Positions 24,584 to 32,121 of a stretch of 33,719 bases of DNA are shown here, one piece after another. Under the pieces are notes generated by a model. It was not told where the DNA came from. It did not search any database and saw only the letters and a program-made list of their open reading frames with translations. Position numbers and translations under genes: made by a program. Position 1 is the first letter of the stretch. Each line of letters begins with the position of its first letter. The DNA lies in contig NZ_CAKJTI010000033.1 in the NCBI RefSeq assembly GCF_917563915.1, positions 1 through 33,719 on the forward strand, written 5' to 3'. Source of the stretch: Bacillus rhizoplanae (GTDB lineage Bacteria; Bacillota; Bacilli; Bacillales; Bacillaceae_G).

Positions 24584-24772
24584 TTGGAAAAGAAAATCAA
24601 AAAGATGATGATGGATCTAACTAGCCTCATGAGTAATGGTGAAGTGCGTATGGATGTAACTGATATTAAGTATTATCAAATGCTATGTGGTGCATTAGAA
24701 GCAACAGGAAGAAATTACGATTTATATGTACATGAACAGGATGAAAGTACTTTGCTTTTTAAGTTGAAATAG
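24584..24772 (+). CDS. Small hypothetical protein
   Basis: 62 residues from the TTG at 24584 with AAGGAG eight bases before it. The sequence (MEKKIKKMMMDLTSLMSNGE..., with R-M-D-V-T-D-I-K-Y-Y in the middle) is soluble and mixed helical. I do not recognise the family. With the next two small frames it forms a run of small same-strand genes typical of plasmid or integrative-element DNA. Confidence 0.5.
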   Translation: MEKKIKKMMMDLTSLMSNGEVRMDVTDIKYYQMLCGALEATGRNYDLYVHEQDESTLLFKLK

Positions 24773-24840
24773 CGTAATTCTTAAAAGAAGTGTAATAAAA
24801 GTATTGTTTGTATCTAATAGGAAGTGAGGGCTGTTGAGGG

Positions 24841-25101
24841 ATGGAACAGTTAACCATTTTTGATGTAATAGATGAAACGAAGACACGGCTTTATGAAACA
24901 TTAAAAGCAAAAGGATTACATTACACAATTCAAGGGTACTATTTGCATAACGATTACAAAGGGATGGTCAAATACTTCTATATAAGGACAACTGATAATA
25001 CAATTATTGATTTGTGTATTTCTGAATTTCCAGAAGTATTTGCGATACATGAGGGTTTTAGTGACATTGCGATTAAAAAGATATTTAAAGGGCGATTGTA
25101 A
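24841..25101 (+). CDS. Small hypothetical protein
   Basis: 86 residues: MEQLTIFDVIDETKTRLYET at the start, then a beta-rich part (YTIQGYYLHNDYKGMVKYFY). The ribosome site is unclear: TGAGGG touches the ATG and GTGAGGG lies about 13 bases upstream. Family not recognised. It lies in the same orientation as its neighbours at 24584 and 25140. Confidence 0.5.
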   Translation: MEQLTIFDVIDETKTRLYETLKAKGLHYTIQGYYLHNDYKGMVKYFYIRTTDNTIIDLCISEFPEVFAIHEGFSDIAIKKIFKGRL

Positions 25102-25139
25102 GTCATACAATAAAATTCGAATAAATGGGGGTATTAAAA

Positions 25140-25253
25140 ATGAAAATTGGTACATCTGAATGGCTTTCTCTTAGTAGGGATATTAAGCTGAAGTTGATTC
25201 GTCTTGCTGTTATAGATAGTCAAAATAAAGGGGTTCAGCCGAGATACGTGTAA
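25140..25253 (+). pseudogene. Small gene truncated by the Tn3-family inverted repeat
   Basis: ATG with GGGGG upstream; 30 native-looking codons (MKIGTSEWLSLSRDIKLKLI, then RLAVIDSQNK), after which the frame runs into the inverted repeat at 25230 and stops in it after seven more codons. The rest of the gene is not found to the right of the second inverted repeat. Confidence 0.5.
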
Positions 25254-25266
25254 AAACGGGTCATAG
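25230..25266 (+). repeat. Tn3-family terminal inverted repeat, left copy
   Basis: 37 bases starting GGGGTTCAGCCGAGATACG and ending GGGTCATAG. The reverse complement of 27535-27571 differs at one base. GGGG at the tip, the 37-38-bp length and the AAAAAC-G core fit Tn3-family ends, and a tnpA tail abuts it. Confidence 0.8.
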
Positions 25267-25303
25267 ACTTACTTTTATTTCCAGTCGATGACCCGTTTTA
25301 TGT

Positions 25304-25450
25304 TTATACCGGTATATTTTCCTCTACTGGTTGAGGGATGCTTTGTAAATCGATGACATAATCACCAAAACGTTTAATGTGCCTTGTAAGGTATGGACTC
25401 AGCATAACATGATCTTCTCGTGAAAACTTATACCCTTCATTTATGGGGCG
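25304..25450 (-). pseudogene. tnpA: Tn3-family transposase, C-terminal remnant
   Basis: The minus strand encodes EGYKFSREDHVMLSPYLTRH, then IKRFGDYVIDLQSIPQPVEE and ends NIPV at a TAA at 25304. LSPY-x2-x-HI-x-RFG-Y-x-x-D is the conserved last block of Tn3 TnpA. About 45 of ~990 codons remain; homology ends near 25450. Its 3' end faces the inverted repeat at 25230, the normal Tn3 layout. Confidence 0.85.
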
Positions 25451-25497
25451 AATTTATTAAGCACACAGAAAAGCTGAAGAGAGCTCTTTTATTTTTG

Positions 25498-25525
25498 TTC
25501 CGCAATCGGGCCATATTCTGGAAAA
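25498..25525 (+). repeat. Dyad motif copy 6
   Basis: TTCCGCAATCGGGCC then ATATTCTGGAA, 48 bases after the tnpA remnant ends. It is the only copy away from a Tn7-like end. Confidence 0.6.
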
Positions 25526-25855
25526 AGAAAGGGATTTAGTTAGGGCATCTAGAAAGTTAAAGTTACTTCCAAAAAAGGGCAGTATTTTCGCCCTGCTCTG
25601 CTCCAGTGGGGCGGGCAAGACAATGGTTGTAGAATAAACGTCTGATGAACAGATGGCTCTATACTAAGTGCAGGACATATCTCGATTCTGATAACCCAGA
25701 AAAGGAAGTGAGTCAGATTTTGACTGCCAATATTCATTTTCTTTGATGCATCGAATTCACCTTTTTGACAAAGGGCTTTCAAGCATGAATAACAAAAGAG
25801 AATTTGTAATTTTAAAACAATAGGGCTGATAAAAAAGTAAAAAGAGGGAAACCAA
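25526..25855. other. Intergenic before the serine hydrolase
   Basis: I see no supported gene. A minus-strand frame (25549-25929) covers this stretch but has no ribosome site or family signature. Short mixed-GC segments suggest a patchwork of joined fragments. Confidence 0.4.
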
Positions 25856-25921
25856 GTGAAAAAGATTACAACAGAAGATTTTCGTTCATCAGAAAATGGG
25901 GAAAAAAGGAGAGATTCATGA
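25856..25921 (+). CDS. Upstream leader ORF, 21 residues
   Basis: GTG at 25856 after AGAGGGAAACCAA begins MKKITTEDFRSSENGEKRRD and ends at a TGA that overlaps the hydrolase ATG (ATGATG). The layout is that of translational coupling. It may be a leader peptide or the N-terminal stub of a lost gene into which foreign DNA was joined. Confidence 0.4.
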   Translation: MKKITTEDFRSSENGEKRRDS

Positions 25922-27150
25922 TGGGACAAAGTAACAAAGGCTTCTCCGAAACAGGGCTACACAAAATGCGCAACGTGCTGGCACGACATGTCGATTCCGG
26001 GAAGATTCCTGGGGTCGTCGCCTTAGTCAGCCGGAACGGTGAGACGCACGTCGAAGTGCTCGGCACGATGCGCCATGATGGTGGTGCGCCGATGCGCCGG
26101 GACACGATCTTTCGGATGGCCTCGACGTCCAAGCCGCTTGCGATTGCGGCGGCAATGATCCTGCTCGACGAGTGCAGGCTGCGGCTGGATGACCTGGTAG
26201 AGACGTGGCTACCGGAACTCGCTGACCGGCGGGTGCTGAAGCGGATCGACGGCCCGCTGGACGATACCGTGCCAGCGCGGCGGCCGATCACCGTACGGGA
26301 CCTGCTGACTTCCACGTTCGGGCTCGGCATGGATATTACGTCGCTGGGCACTCCGATCATGAACGCGATCTTCGAGAAGGGGCTCACGCCCGATCTACCG
26401 GTGCCGATGCCCGAGCCGGATGAGTGGATGCGCCGCCTTGGCGAGCTTCCGCTGATGCACCAGCCCGGAGAGCGCTGGCAATACCACATTAGCAACGATT
26501 TACTCGGCGTGCTAGTCGCCAGGGTCACGGGCCAGTCGTTTGAGACGTTCCTGCGCGAACGCATCTTCGCCCCCCTAGGCATGAAGGACACCGGTTTCCA
26601 CGTGCCCGCCAACAAGATCGACCGATTGCCGACCCTCTACGCCCCCGACCCGCAGACCGGAGAGTTCATCGTGTGGGACGAGGCCAAGGGGGGACGCTGG
26701 AGCCAGCCTCCGGCGTTCCAGGGCGGCGGCGGTGGGCTGGTCTCCACCGTCGACGACTACAACGCGTATTTACGGATGCTGCTGAATCACGGGATGCACG
26801 AAAGTGAACGGATCCTGTCCCGGCCCGCCGTCCAGCTGATGACCACCAACCGCCTCACGCCCGAGCAGCAAGCCGCTCGAAACGCCATGGCCACAAACAA
26901 CGTCCATGTGTCATTCGGCCAAGGGCAGCACGGCGGCTGGGGCTTCGGGATGGCGGTGCGCACCTACCGTGGCGACTACGCGCCCATCGGCCAGTTCGGC
27001 TGGGACGGCGGAAGCGGCACCACGACCTACGCTGACCCGGATAACCAGCTCACCGGAATCCTGCTTACCCAGGTCGGGCTGTCAGTCCCGAATTCGGCAC
27101 GGCTTATCCACGACTTCTGGACCATGGTCTACCAGGCAATCGAAGACTGA
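25918..27150 (+). CDS. Serine hydrolase of the class C beta-lactamase/esterase family, GC-rich import
   Basis: 410 residues of the Beta-lactamase fold (PF00144). The catalytic motif S69-x-x-K72 is in MASTSKPLAIA, Tyr189 lies in WQYHISNDLLG, and the third motif is W-D-G-G-S-G-T near residue 360. Members include esterases, D-aminopeptidases and carboxypeptidases; true beta-lactamase activity is not implied. There is no signal peptide. AAAGGAGAG precedes ATGATG, so the start may be 25918 or 25921. Base composition jumps to roughly 60 percent GC from about 25975, while the first ~18 codons are AT-richer, so the gene came from a high-GC donor. It lies between Tn3-type inverted repeats. Confidence 0.82.
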   Translation: MMGQSNKGFSETGLHKMRNVLARHVDSGKIPGVVALVSRNGETHVEVLGTMRHDGGAPMRRDTIFRMASTSKPLAIAAAMILLDECRLRLDDLVETWLPELADRRVLKRIDGPLDDTVPARRPITVRDLLTSTFGLGMDITSLGTPIMNAIFEKGLTPDLPVPMPEPDEWMRRLGELPLMHQPGERWQYHISNDLLGVLVARVTGQSFETFLRERIFAPLGMKDTGFHVPANKIDRLPTLYAPDPQTGEFIVWDEAKGGRWSQPPAFQGGGGGLVSTVDDYNAYLRMLLNHGMHESERILSRPAVQLMTTNRLTPEQQAARNAMATNNVHVSFGQGQHGGWGFGMAVRTYRGDYAPIGQFGWDGGSGTTTYADPDNQLTGILLTQVGLSVPNSARLIHDFWTMVYQAIED

Positions 27151-27179
27151 CACCGAGCCCGCGGTTCGTCGTTCGTTTA

Positions 27180-27345
27180 AAAAAAGGCTGGTGAATTTCA
27201 TCGACCTTATTGGGGCAGAATCAGGACGTGACGCGGAGTTGGTTGGACGGAGTGGAAGCGGGCATGGGCATGGCCGCAAGTCCTTGGAGGTCTATTCAAA
27301 GCTTGCAATCACCGATGCCCAGCAGGGATATAACGAGGTCATCAA
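27180..27345 (+). pseudogene. Tyrosine recombinase, C-terminal remnant
   Basis: One frame reads GAESGRDAELVGRSGSGHGH, then GRKSLEVYSKLAITDAQQGY and NEVINNL. The S-L-E-V-Y-S-K-L-A block carries the nucleophilic tyrosine of phage-type integrases, followed by the usual A-x-A-Q-x-x-Y helix. The catalytic Arg and His boxes are missing. It is still GC-richer than the host and was probably brought in with the hydrolase. Confidence 0.6.
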
Positions 27346-27428
27346 TAATCTAATTACATCTATATTGCGGGTGGTGTCAGCTTCGCTGGTACTACCCCCA
27401 ATAGGGGGCTTAGCTTAACAAGCCAAAT

Positions 27429-27463
27429 TAAAAAGTCGGTTCCTAAGGAATTCGACTTTTTTA
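27429..27463 (+). terminator. Terminator behind the serine hydrolase block
   Basis: AAAAAGTCG-GTTCC and GGAAT-TCGACTTTTTT form a stem with a T-run. Confidence 0.8.
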
Positions 27464-27534
27464 GGTTGAATTTCACAATTCGTGTTTCTTTAATACTATT
27501 TTTGACATTGTTCGATTTGGAAATAAAAGTAATC

Positions 27535-27571
27535 CTATGACCCGTTTTTACACGTATCTCGGTTGAACCCC
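27535..27571 (-). repeat. Tn3-family terminal inverted repeat, right copy
   Basis: 37 bases ending in AACCCC; 36 of 37 match the left copy in inverted orientation. The bases flanking the two copies are ATAAA (left) and TATTT (right), so no target duplication is visible and the pair does not mark one clean insertion. Confidence 0.8.
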
Positions 27572-27717
27572 TATTTCATTGTGGGGAGGATTCAAAAATA
27601 CACTCAGGATGATTGTCTGGTTTTGGATCATAATGCTTTTTATATTTGGAGAAAGCTTGTTACAATAAAAAGAAAAACATAGGGTAAATAAGATAATGAA
27701 AAGAGGAAAGAGGCTGA

Positions 27718-27987
27718 ATGAAGTCAACGGGAATCACTAGAAAAGTAGATGAATTGGGGCGTGTAGTTATCCCAAAAGAACTGAGGGATACGCTCGGTAT
27801 TAAAGAAAAATCACCATTAGAGATCTTTGTAGATGGAGAAAAAATTGTTTTACAGAAGTATCAAGCTGGTGGGGCTTGTATGATAACTGGTGAGGTTTCA
27901 GAACGTAATATGTCATTAGCAAATGGAAAGATTACAATAAGTCCAGAAGGTGCAGAGTACCTGGTTAAAGAGTTGCAACAATACTAA
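27718..27987 (+). CDS. AbrB-family transition-state regulator
   Basis: 89 residues. The N-terminal swapped-hairpin DNA-binding domain (MKSTGITRKVDELGRVVIPKEL, then R-D-T-L-G-I) is clearly AbrB/SpoVT type. The C-terminal part (ACMITGEVSERNMSLANGKI) matches the AbrB/Abh multimerisation region. GAGGAAAGAGG precedes the ATG. Paralogous AbrB genes are common on B. cereus-group plasmids and islands; this is probably an accessory copy, not the chromosomal abrB. It is followed by its own terminator. Confidence 0.88.
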   Translation: MKSTGITRKVDELGRVVIPKELRDTLGIKEKSPLEIFVDGEKIVLQKYQAGGACMITGEVSERNMSLANGKITISPEGAEYLVKELQQY

Positions 27988-28002
27988 GTTGAATAGAGAA
28001 AT

Positions 28003-28036
28003 TAAAGGCTCCGCCATACAGGGAGCTTTTTTTATT
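28003..28036 (+). terminator. Terminator after the AbrB-family gene
   Basis: AAAGGCTCC and GGGAGCTTTTTTT form a stem with a seven-base loop and T-run. Confidence 0.82.
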
Positions 28037-28214
28037 ATCAATATAATAATTTCACATACTGTAATGATTAATAAACAAAACAACCCACAAATAGCAGTCT
28101 ACATTTATAGCTTGTTTCTCTTTTAGGATGCTTTTTCCTTATAAGTAGATTTTGTCGGAATCCCCAATATAATAGACTATAAGTAAAAGTATTTTTATTT
28201 AATGGGGAGATTGG

Positions 28215-28285
28215 TGCAGCATTGAAATAAAGATGAACCGTTTATAACAAAGTTAAACCGTTTTGAAAAAAATGAAGTCTTAATA
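28215..28285 (+). mobile_element. Tn7-like end, set F (interior to the right)
   Basis: TGCAGCATTG, A, AATAAAGATGAACCG, then AACAAAGTTAAACCG and TTTTGAAAAAAATGAAGTC. The ten-base offset matches Tn7. The tip TGCAGC-A-TTG matches set E (TGCAGC-T-TTG) in opposite orientation, and the AAAAAAATG..AGTC inner edge matches set B. Flanking 5-mers of F and E (ATTGG, GTACA) differ. No gene is seen between 28290 and 28500. Confidence 0.5.
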
Positions 28286-28502
28286 TTTAAAATTTAATTA
28301 AGACCATAGCTGTATTGGAAAATACTCCCTGAGACTATGTTAGCAACTGAAGTTTTTATATAAACTTAAATTAATAACCGAGAAGTAAGGGATTGAAAAT
28401 GTCCTTAGTGATCTGCCTTCATTGTTGATTATCGCAAAGGAATTATAGTAAAAGCAAAAAGGTTGGTAACAATCTTGAAAAATAAAATGAGGTGATTCAT
28501 TA

Positions 28503-29504
28503 ATGATTAATTTCAATGGAGAAGAAGTTACCAAGGTGGACGGTAAAACCAAGGTTGTTCAATCGAATATTAAAGCGTGGTTTGCAATTGGAGCAAGTTC
28601 TATCACACTATTCGCAATTATATTGAAATCCTTTTTACCTGAAGCACCGGATTACACAATGGGATTTGCTCCAGTAGGAATTACGGTATTTGCTTCAATC
28701 TTAGGAATGATTGCACTAGCACTATCTATTAACTGGCAGCGTGAAAGTTTAACGCCACGTTTTCTTTTGCTAATTAGCACATGGGGAGCTTGTTTTATAT
28801 TAGTCTGGTCATCAGGCGGTATTGTGTTTGACATATTACGAACAGCTGCTGTACTTGGAATCCCCGGTTTGCCCCCGGTTGTGGATTGGCCAGGATTTGC
28901 AACCAGAACCATTAGCCTCATAGCTGCCATACTGCTTGCTGCAGCAACTCTCTCTTTTCAACGTATATCCCGAGGGGCATGCATTGTATGTGGTCAAGGG
29001 CCTTCAGTGAAAACCCAACCTGACCGTATTTGGTTCGGCTATGCTGCGTTTGTACTATCTTTTCCATATCCATTATTGAAACTTTATTGGTCCTTCGGTG
29101 GCACCCTAGGAGGTGGCCAAAATTTCAGTCAACATTCTGCTTATGGAGAAATGCTAGTATTTGGCGCTTGTGCATTGCTTTGTCTTGCTCTTGTACAAAA
29201 ATGGGGGCGTATTTTTCCTAAGTGGGTACCGTTTGTTGCTGGGAAAAAAGTTCCTCGATTCATTCTAATCACCGGAGGTTGGGTTGCTGCATCTATGACA
29301 GTTTCAATGGGATTTTTGGCAATATTGGGATCTCTTTTGGAGGTATTAGGTCTTTCGAATGGACCAATGTCTTTCGATGACGAAGGTTTGTTGGTATCTA
29401 TAGTATATGGAGGATGGTTGTTGCTGGGTATCGCGATCACTGGAGCTACCTGGAATTATCAGAAGCAAACCAGAGGTAAATGTGTAAAATGTGGAAAATT
29501 TTAA
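28503..29504 (+). CDS. Hypothetical membrane protein with two CxxC motifs
   Basis: 333 residues with about eight hydrophobic segments. A C-x-x-C lies in a cytosolic-type loop (RGACIVCGQG, about residue 160) and another at the extreme C-terminus (GKCVKCGKF); both follow a basic R-G-(A/K)-C, giving the look of an internal duplication, each half four TM segments plus a C-x-x-C-G. This could bind zinc or an iron-sulfur cluster. Family not recognised. GAGGTG lies upstream of the ATG. It is a single gene with a terminator. Confidence 0.65.
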   Translation: MINFNGEEVTKVDGKTKVVQSNIKAWFAIGASSITLFAIILKSFLPEAPDYTMGFAPVGITVFASILGMIALALSINWQRESLTPRFLLLISTWGACFILVWSSGGIVFDILRTAAVLGIPGLPPVVDWPGFATRTISLIAAILLAAATLSFQRISRGACIVCGQGPSVKTQPDRIWFGYAAFVLSFPYPLLKLYWSFGGTLGGGQNFSQHSAYGEMLVFGACALLCLALVQKWGRIFPKWVPFVAGKKVPRFILITGGWVAASMTVSMGFLAILGSLLEVLGLSNGPMSFDDEGLLVSIVYGGWLLLGIAITGATWNYQKQTRGKCVKCGKF

Positions 29505-29522
29505 ATAATGATTTATAGATAT

Positions 29523-29557
29523 TATAAAAGGATCTTCAAATGAAGATCCTTTTTCAT
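29523..29557 (+). terminator. Terminator after the CxxC membrane protein
   Basis: AAAAGGATCTTC and GAAGATCCTTTTT form a perfect stem around a four-base loop. Confidence 0.9.
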
Positions 29558-29712
29558 TGCTGATAACATCGCTTATGTTGACTACATACCCATTTGAGGC
29601 CTTCTTTAACTAAACCAGCTAATAGAAACAAGTCGTTATTTAATTAAAGGGCGATTTAATGGAGGAAAGATCATAGAAATGATCAAACTTTATTCCAAGG
29701 CTACAATTGGTC

Positions 29713-29997
29713 ATGGAGAAAAAATATGCACAATTTTATAAGTGTGCACTACAAGTAAATCCTTACAATTATATAAGTTACAGAGGAACGAATCATACTC
29801 AAACAGAAGGGGTACTGACGGCAAAACGCGGATTTTATACGCTAAGGATATGCAGGATTTCATGCAGGCTACGAAAACGGTTTAAACTGCCAAATGCTGT
29901 TGTGACAGAGCAGTATGAAATCCTGCATACAGCGGAGGGAACAGAAGGCTGGCAAACTCTTGGTATGAATGGATTTCTAGGATTTGATTACTGCTGA
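29713..29997 (+). pseudogene. Composite gene remnant (N-terminal piece plus unrelated tail)
   Basis: The open frame begins EKKYAQFYKCALQVNPYNYI, then SYRGTNHTQTEG, which resembles the N-terminus of a B. cereus-group PHP-domain/AAA protein. After about codon 37 the resemblance ends and the frame reads unrelated sequence. Another frame over 29845-29900 gives AGFHAGYENGLNC, also protein-like. The pieces appear to be joined fragments. No convincing ribosome site precedes it. Confidence 0.4.
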
Positions 29998-30125
29998 TAA
30001 TGAGACTTTATGTTAACCTCACATGTATAGGGTATACAACGTACATAATCGAGATACTTAAAGGATTCCAATCAGGTTTGTCTAAGTTAGAAAAGAAAGG
30101 ACAAATATCTAAAGAGGTGAAATGG

Positions 30126-30638
30126 ATGCAAATCCTACTAATTCGTCACGGAGAATCTGAAGATGATTTTTTAGAAGAGGGTTATAAAGGACCTACTGAT
30201 TTACAATTAACTAAAAGGGGATTGGAGCAAGTTGAAAAAATGTCTAGTTATATATCAAAGGAATTTCCTCCAGAATTTATTTGGTCGAGTACACTATTGA
30301 GAGCAACTCAATCTACTGAAATTTTGAGTAATGCTGTTAAATGCCCTGTAGAGTATCTAATTGAGTTATGTGAAATGCAGAAGGGGAAGAGTAAACTAGA
30401 CTTTAGATTACGTGCTGAGAACATCCTTGCAGCTGTTAGAGAAAGGAGTAAACAGTACAAACGAATTGCGATTGTTTCCCATGGAGGAGTGATTACAAAA
30501 ATTATAGATAGCTTCCTTCAATTACCGAAAGAACATGATGTATGGTTCCATACTGACAACACAGGCATACATCTACTTGAATACAAGTCTAGTGTCCGTT
30601 TTGTTAGGTTTAGTAACAATACCACTCATTTAAACTAG
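30126..30638 (+). CDS. Histidine phosphatase family protein (PGM-like)
   Basis: 170 residues. The phosphate-accepting motif L-I-R-H-G-E is at residues 5-10, S-T-L-L-R-A-T-Q-S near 57-65 holds the second arginine, and I-V-S-H-G-G-V carries the second catalytic histidine. It is a cytosolic phosphatase of unknown substrate. ATG at 30126 follows AGAGGTG six bases upstream; the longer frame from 30000 has no ribosome site. It is shorter than true phosphoglycerate mutase, as usual for this broad family. Confidence 0.83.
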   Translation: MQILLIRHGESEDDFLEEGYKGPTDLQLTKRGLEQVEKMSSYISKEFPPEFIWSSTLLRATQSTEILSNAVKCPVEYLIELCEMQKGKSKLDFRLRAENILAAVRERSKQYKRIAIVSHGGVITKIIDSFLQLPKEHDVWFHTDNTGIHLLEYKSSVRFVRFSNNTTHLN

Positions 30639-30639
30639 G

Positions 30640-31005
30640 ACAAAAATCAACTTCCGCTAACGAAGACTATGTAAATATATAAAGGTAACAGAAATAATTA
30701 TTAAACGGCTACATGAGGTATCATCACATGCCCATCAACTTAAGAACAAAACCGTTCATCAGAACTAAGATATTCTTAAAGTAGAGGTACACTCTTAAAA
30801 ATGTGCATGCCAAATAAACCTAGATAGACATTATTATTACCTTGTTAGCGATGTGGTAATACCCAACAGCCTTGCAAACTTCTGAGTAAACGGAAGGGCA
30901 CTGTAGTCTTATATAAATTTTATATTAATTCATTATTAATAATATATTATCCGTATTAAAATATGATCTTTATAATGAAGATATCACTTTTAAAAGGAGG
31001 AACTA
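30640..31005. other. Intergenic, no gene seen
   Basis: About 365 bases without a supported gene. The last 100 bases are extremely AT-rich. GGAGG at 30997 serves the aldo/keto reductase. I see no clear promoter or terminator hairpin. Confidence 0.45.
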
Positions 31006-31007
31006 GA

Positions 31008-31997
31008 ATGGAGTTTAGTAAACTTGGCAATAGCGGATTAACAATAAGCAAGATTGCATACGGAAACTGGATAAATCACGGGGGGAAAGTAGATGAGGAT
31101 ACTGCAAATGAGTGTGTTAAAGCAGCACTAGATGTCGGTATAACAACATTCGATACTGCTGATGTTTATTCAGACACTAAAGCTGAAGAAATACTCGGCC
31201 GGTCTTTACAAGGTATACGACGGGAGAGCATTGAACTATGTACAAAGGTGTGCCATCCGACTGGGAATGGGCAAAACGATAAAGGTTTATCACGAAAACA
31301 TATTCTAGAAAATTGTAATGCATCTTTGCGTCGGTTACAGACCGACTATATTGATGTCTATTATGCACACAGATTTGACCCAACTACTCCTCTTGAAGAA
31401 ACGATGTTAGCTTTCGCAGATCTTGTAAGACAAGGTAAAGTGCTTTATATTGGTGTAAGTGAGTGGACAGCAGAACAAATCACCCGTGGTGCAGCACTTT
31501 CACGGGAATTGAATATTCCGCTCATCGCTAGCCAACCCCAGTATTCAATGTTGTGGAGAGTTATCGAAACTGATGTGATACCAACCTGTCAACGTGAGGG
31601 ACTTGGGCAAGTAGTATGGTCGCCTGTCGCACAAGGTGTTCTCACTGGAAAATATCTACCCCAAAAACCAGTACCAACTCAATCACGTGCTAATTCTCCT
31701 GCTGGCAAACCATTTTTTCATAAACTTGCACAACGTTGGATGAACGACAATGTGCTCACTGCTATCCAGAAGCTCAAACCCATCGCACAAGAGATTGATC
31801 TTACCCTCGCTCAACTCGCAATAGCTTGGGTACTACAAAACCAGAATGTTTCCTCAGCAATTATCGGTGCCTCGAATCCGGAACAGGTAAGAGAGAATGC
31901 GTTAGCTTCTGGTGTCAAACTGGAACCTGAAATAATGAATCAGATTGACAAAGTACTAGAAGGTTTCGTTGAGTACGATCCGAGTAAAACAGGTTAA
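31008..31997 (+). CDS. Aldo/keto reductase
   Basis: 329 residues, TIM-barrel AKR of the YghZ/Kv-beta-like group. The catalytic tetrad is D49 and Y54 (T-F-D-T-A-D-V-Y), K80 (L-C-T-K-V) and H121 (Y-Y-A-H-R). The NADPH-binding end has AIIGASNPEQVRENALASG. It reduces aldehydes or ketones with NADPH in the cytosol. ATG at 31008 follows AAAGGAGGA; the upstream frame from 30963 is not needed. It converges on a LysR gene, with a terminator between them. Confidence 0.9.
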   Translation: MEFSKLGNSGLTISKIAYGNWINHGGKVDEDTANECVKAALDVGITTFDTADVYSDTKAEEILGRSLQGIRRESIELCTKVCHPTGNGQNDKGLSRKHILENCNASLRRLQTDYIDVYYAHRFDPTTPLEETMLAFADLVRQGKVLYIGVSEWTAEQITRGAALSRELNIPLIASQPQYSMLWRVIETDVIPTCQREGLGQVVWSPVAQGVLTGKYLPQKPVPTQSRANSPAGKPFFHKLAQRWMNDNVLTAIQKLKPIAQEIDLTLAQLAIAWVLQNQNVSSAIIGASNPEQVRENALASGVKLEPEIMNQIDKVLEGFVEYDPSKTG

Positions 31998-32096
31998 GTT
32001 TTTGCACGTGACTTAACCAGAAATATATACAAAATCTTTGTAGTCTTACTTTAAAACTTAAGTTAAATTAGAATTCTTCCTTTGTAATATTTTACT

Positions 32097-32121
32097 ACCC
32101 ATCCCATCAGGATGGGCTTTT
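32097..32121 (+). terminator. Terminator after the aldo/keto reductase
   Basis: CCCATCC and GGATGGG form a stem around CATCA, followed by CTTTTATTC. It lies in the 3' edge of the converging LysR gene. Confidence 0.78.

Noticed and set aside
25549-25929. 126-residue minus-strand ORF before the hydrolase
   Set aside because: No ribosome site and no family signature; it crosses patchwork sequence.
25866-26615. 249-residue minus-strand frame over the serine hydrolase
   Set aside because: Long open frames in all phases are expected in high-GC DNA; the serine- and arginine-rich product is low complexity, and the plus strand has clear catalytic motifs.
26906-27180. First half of the 170-residue plus-strand frame overlapping the hydrolase end
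   Set aside because: It is an out-of-phase reading of the hydrolase; only the part after about 27180 looks like a real (recombinase) remnant.
25225-27576. 5-bp target duplication around the Tn3-type inverted repeats
   Set aside because: The flanks are ATAAA and TATTT, which do not match.
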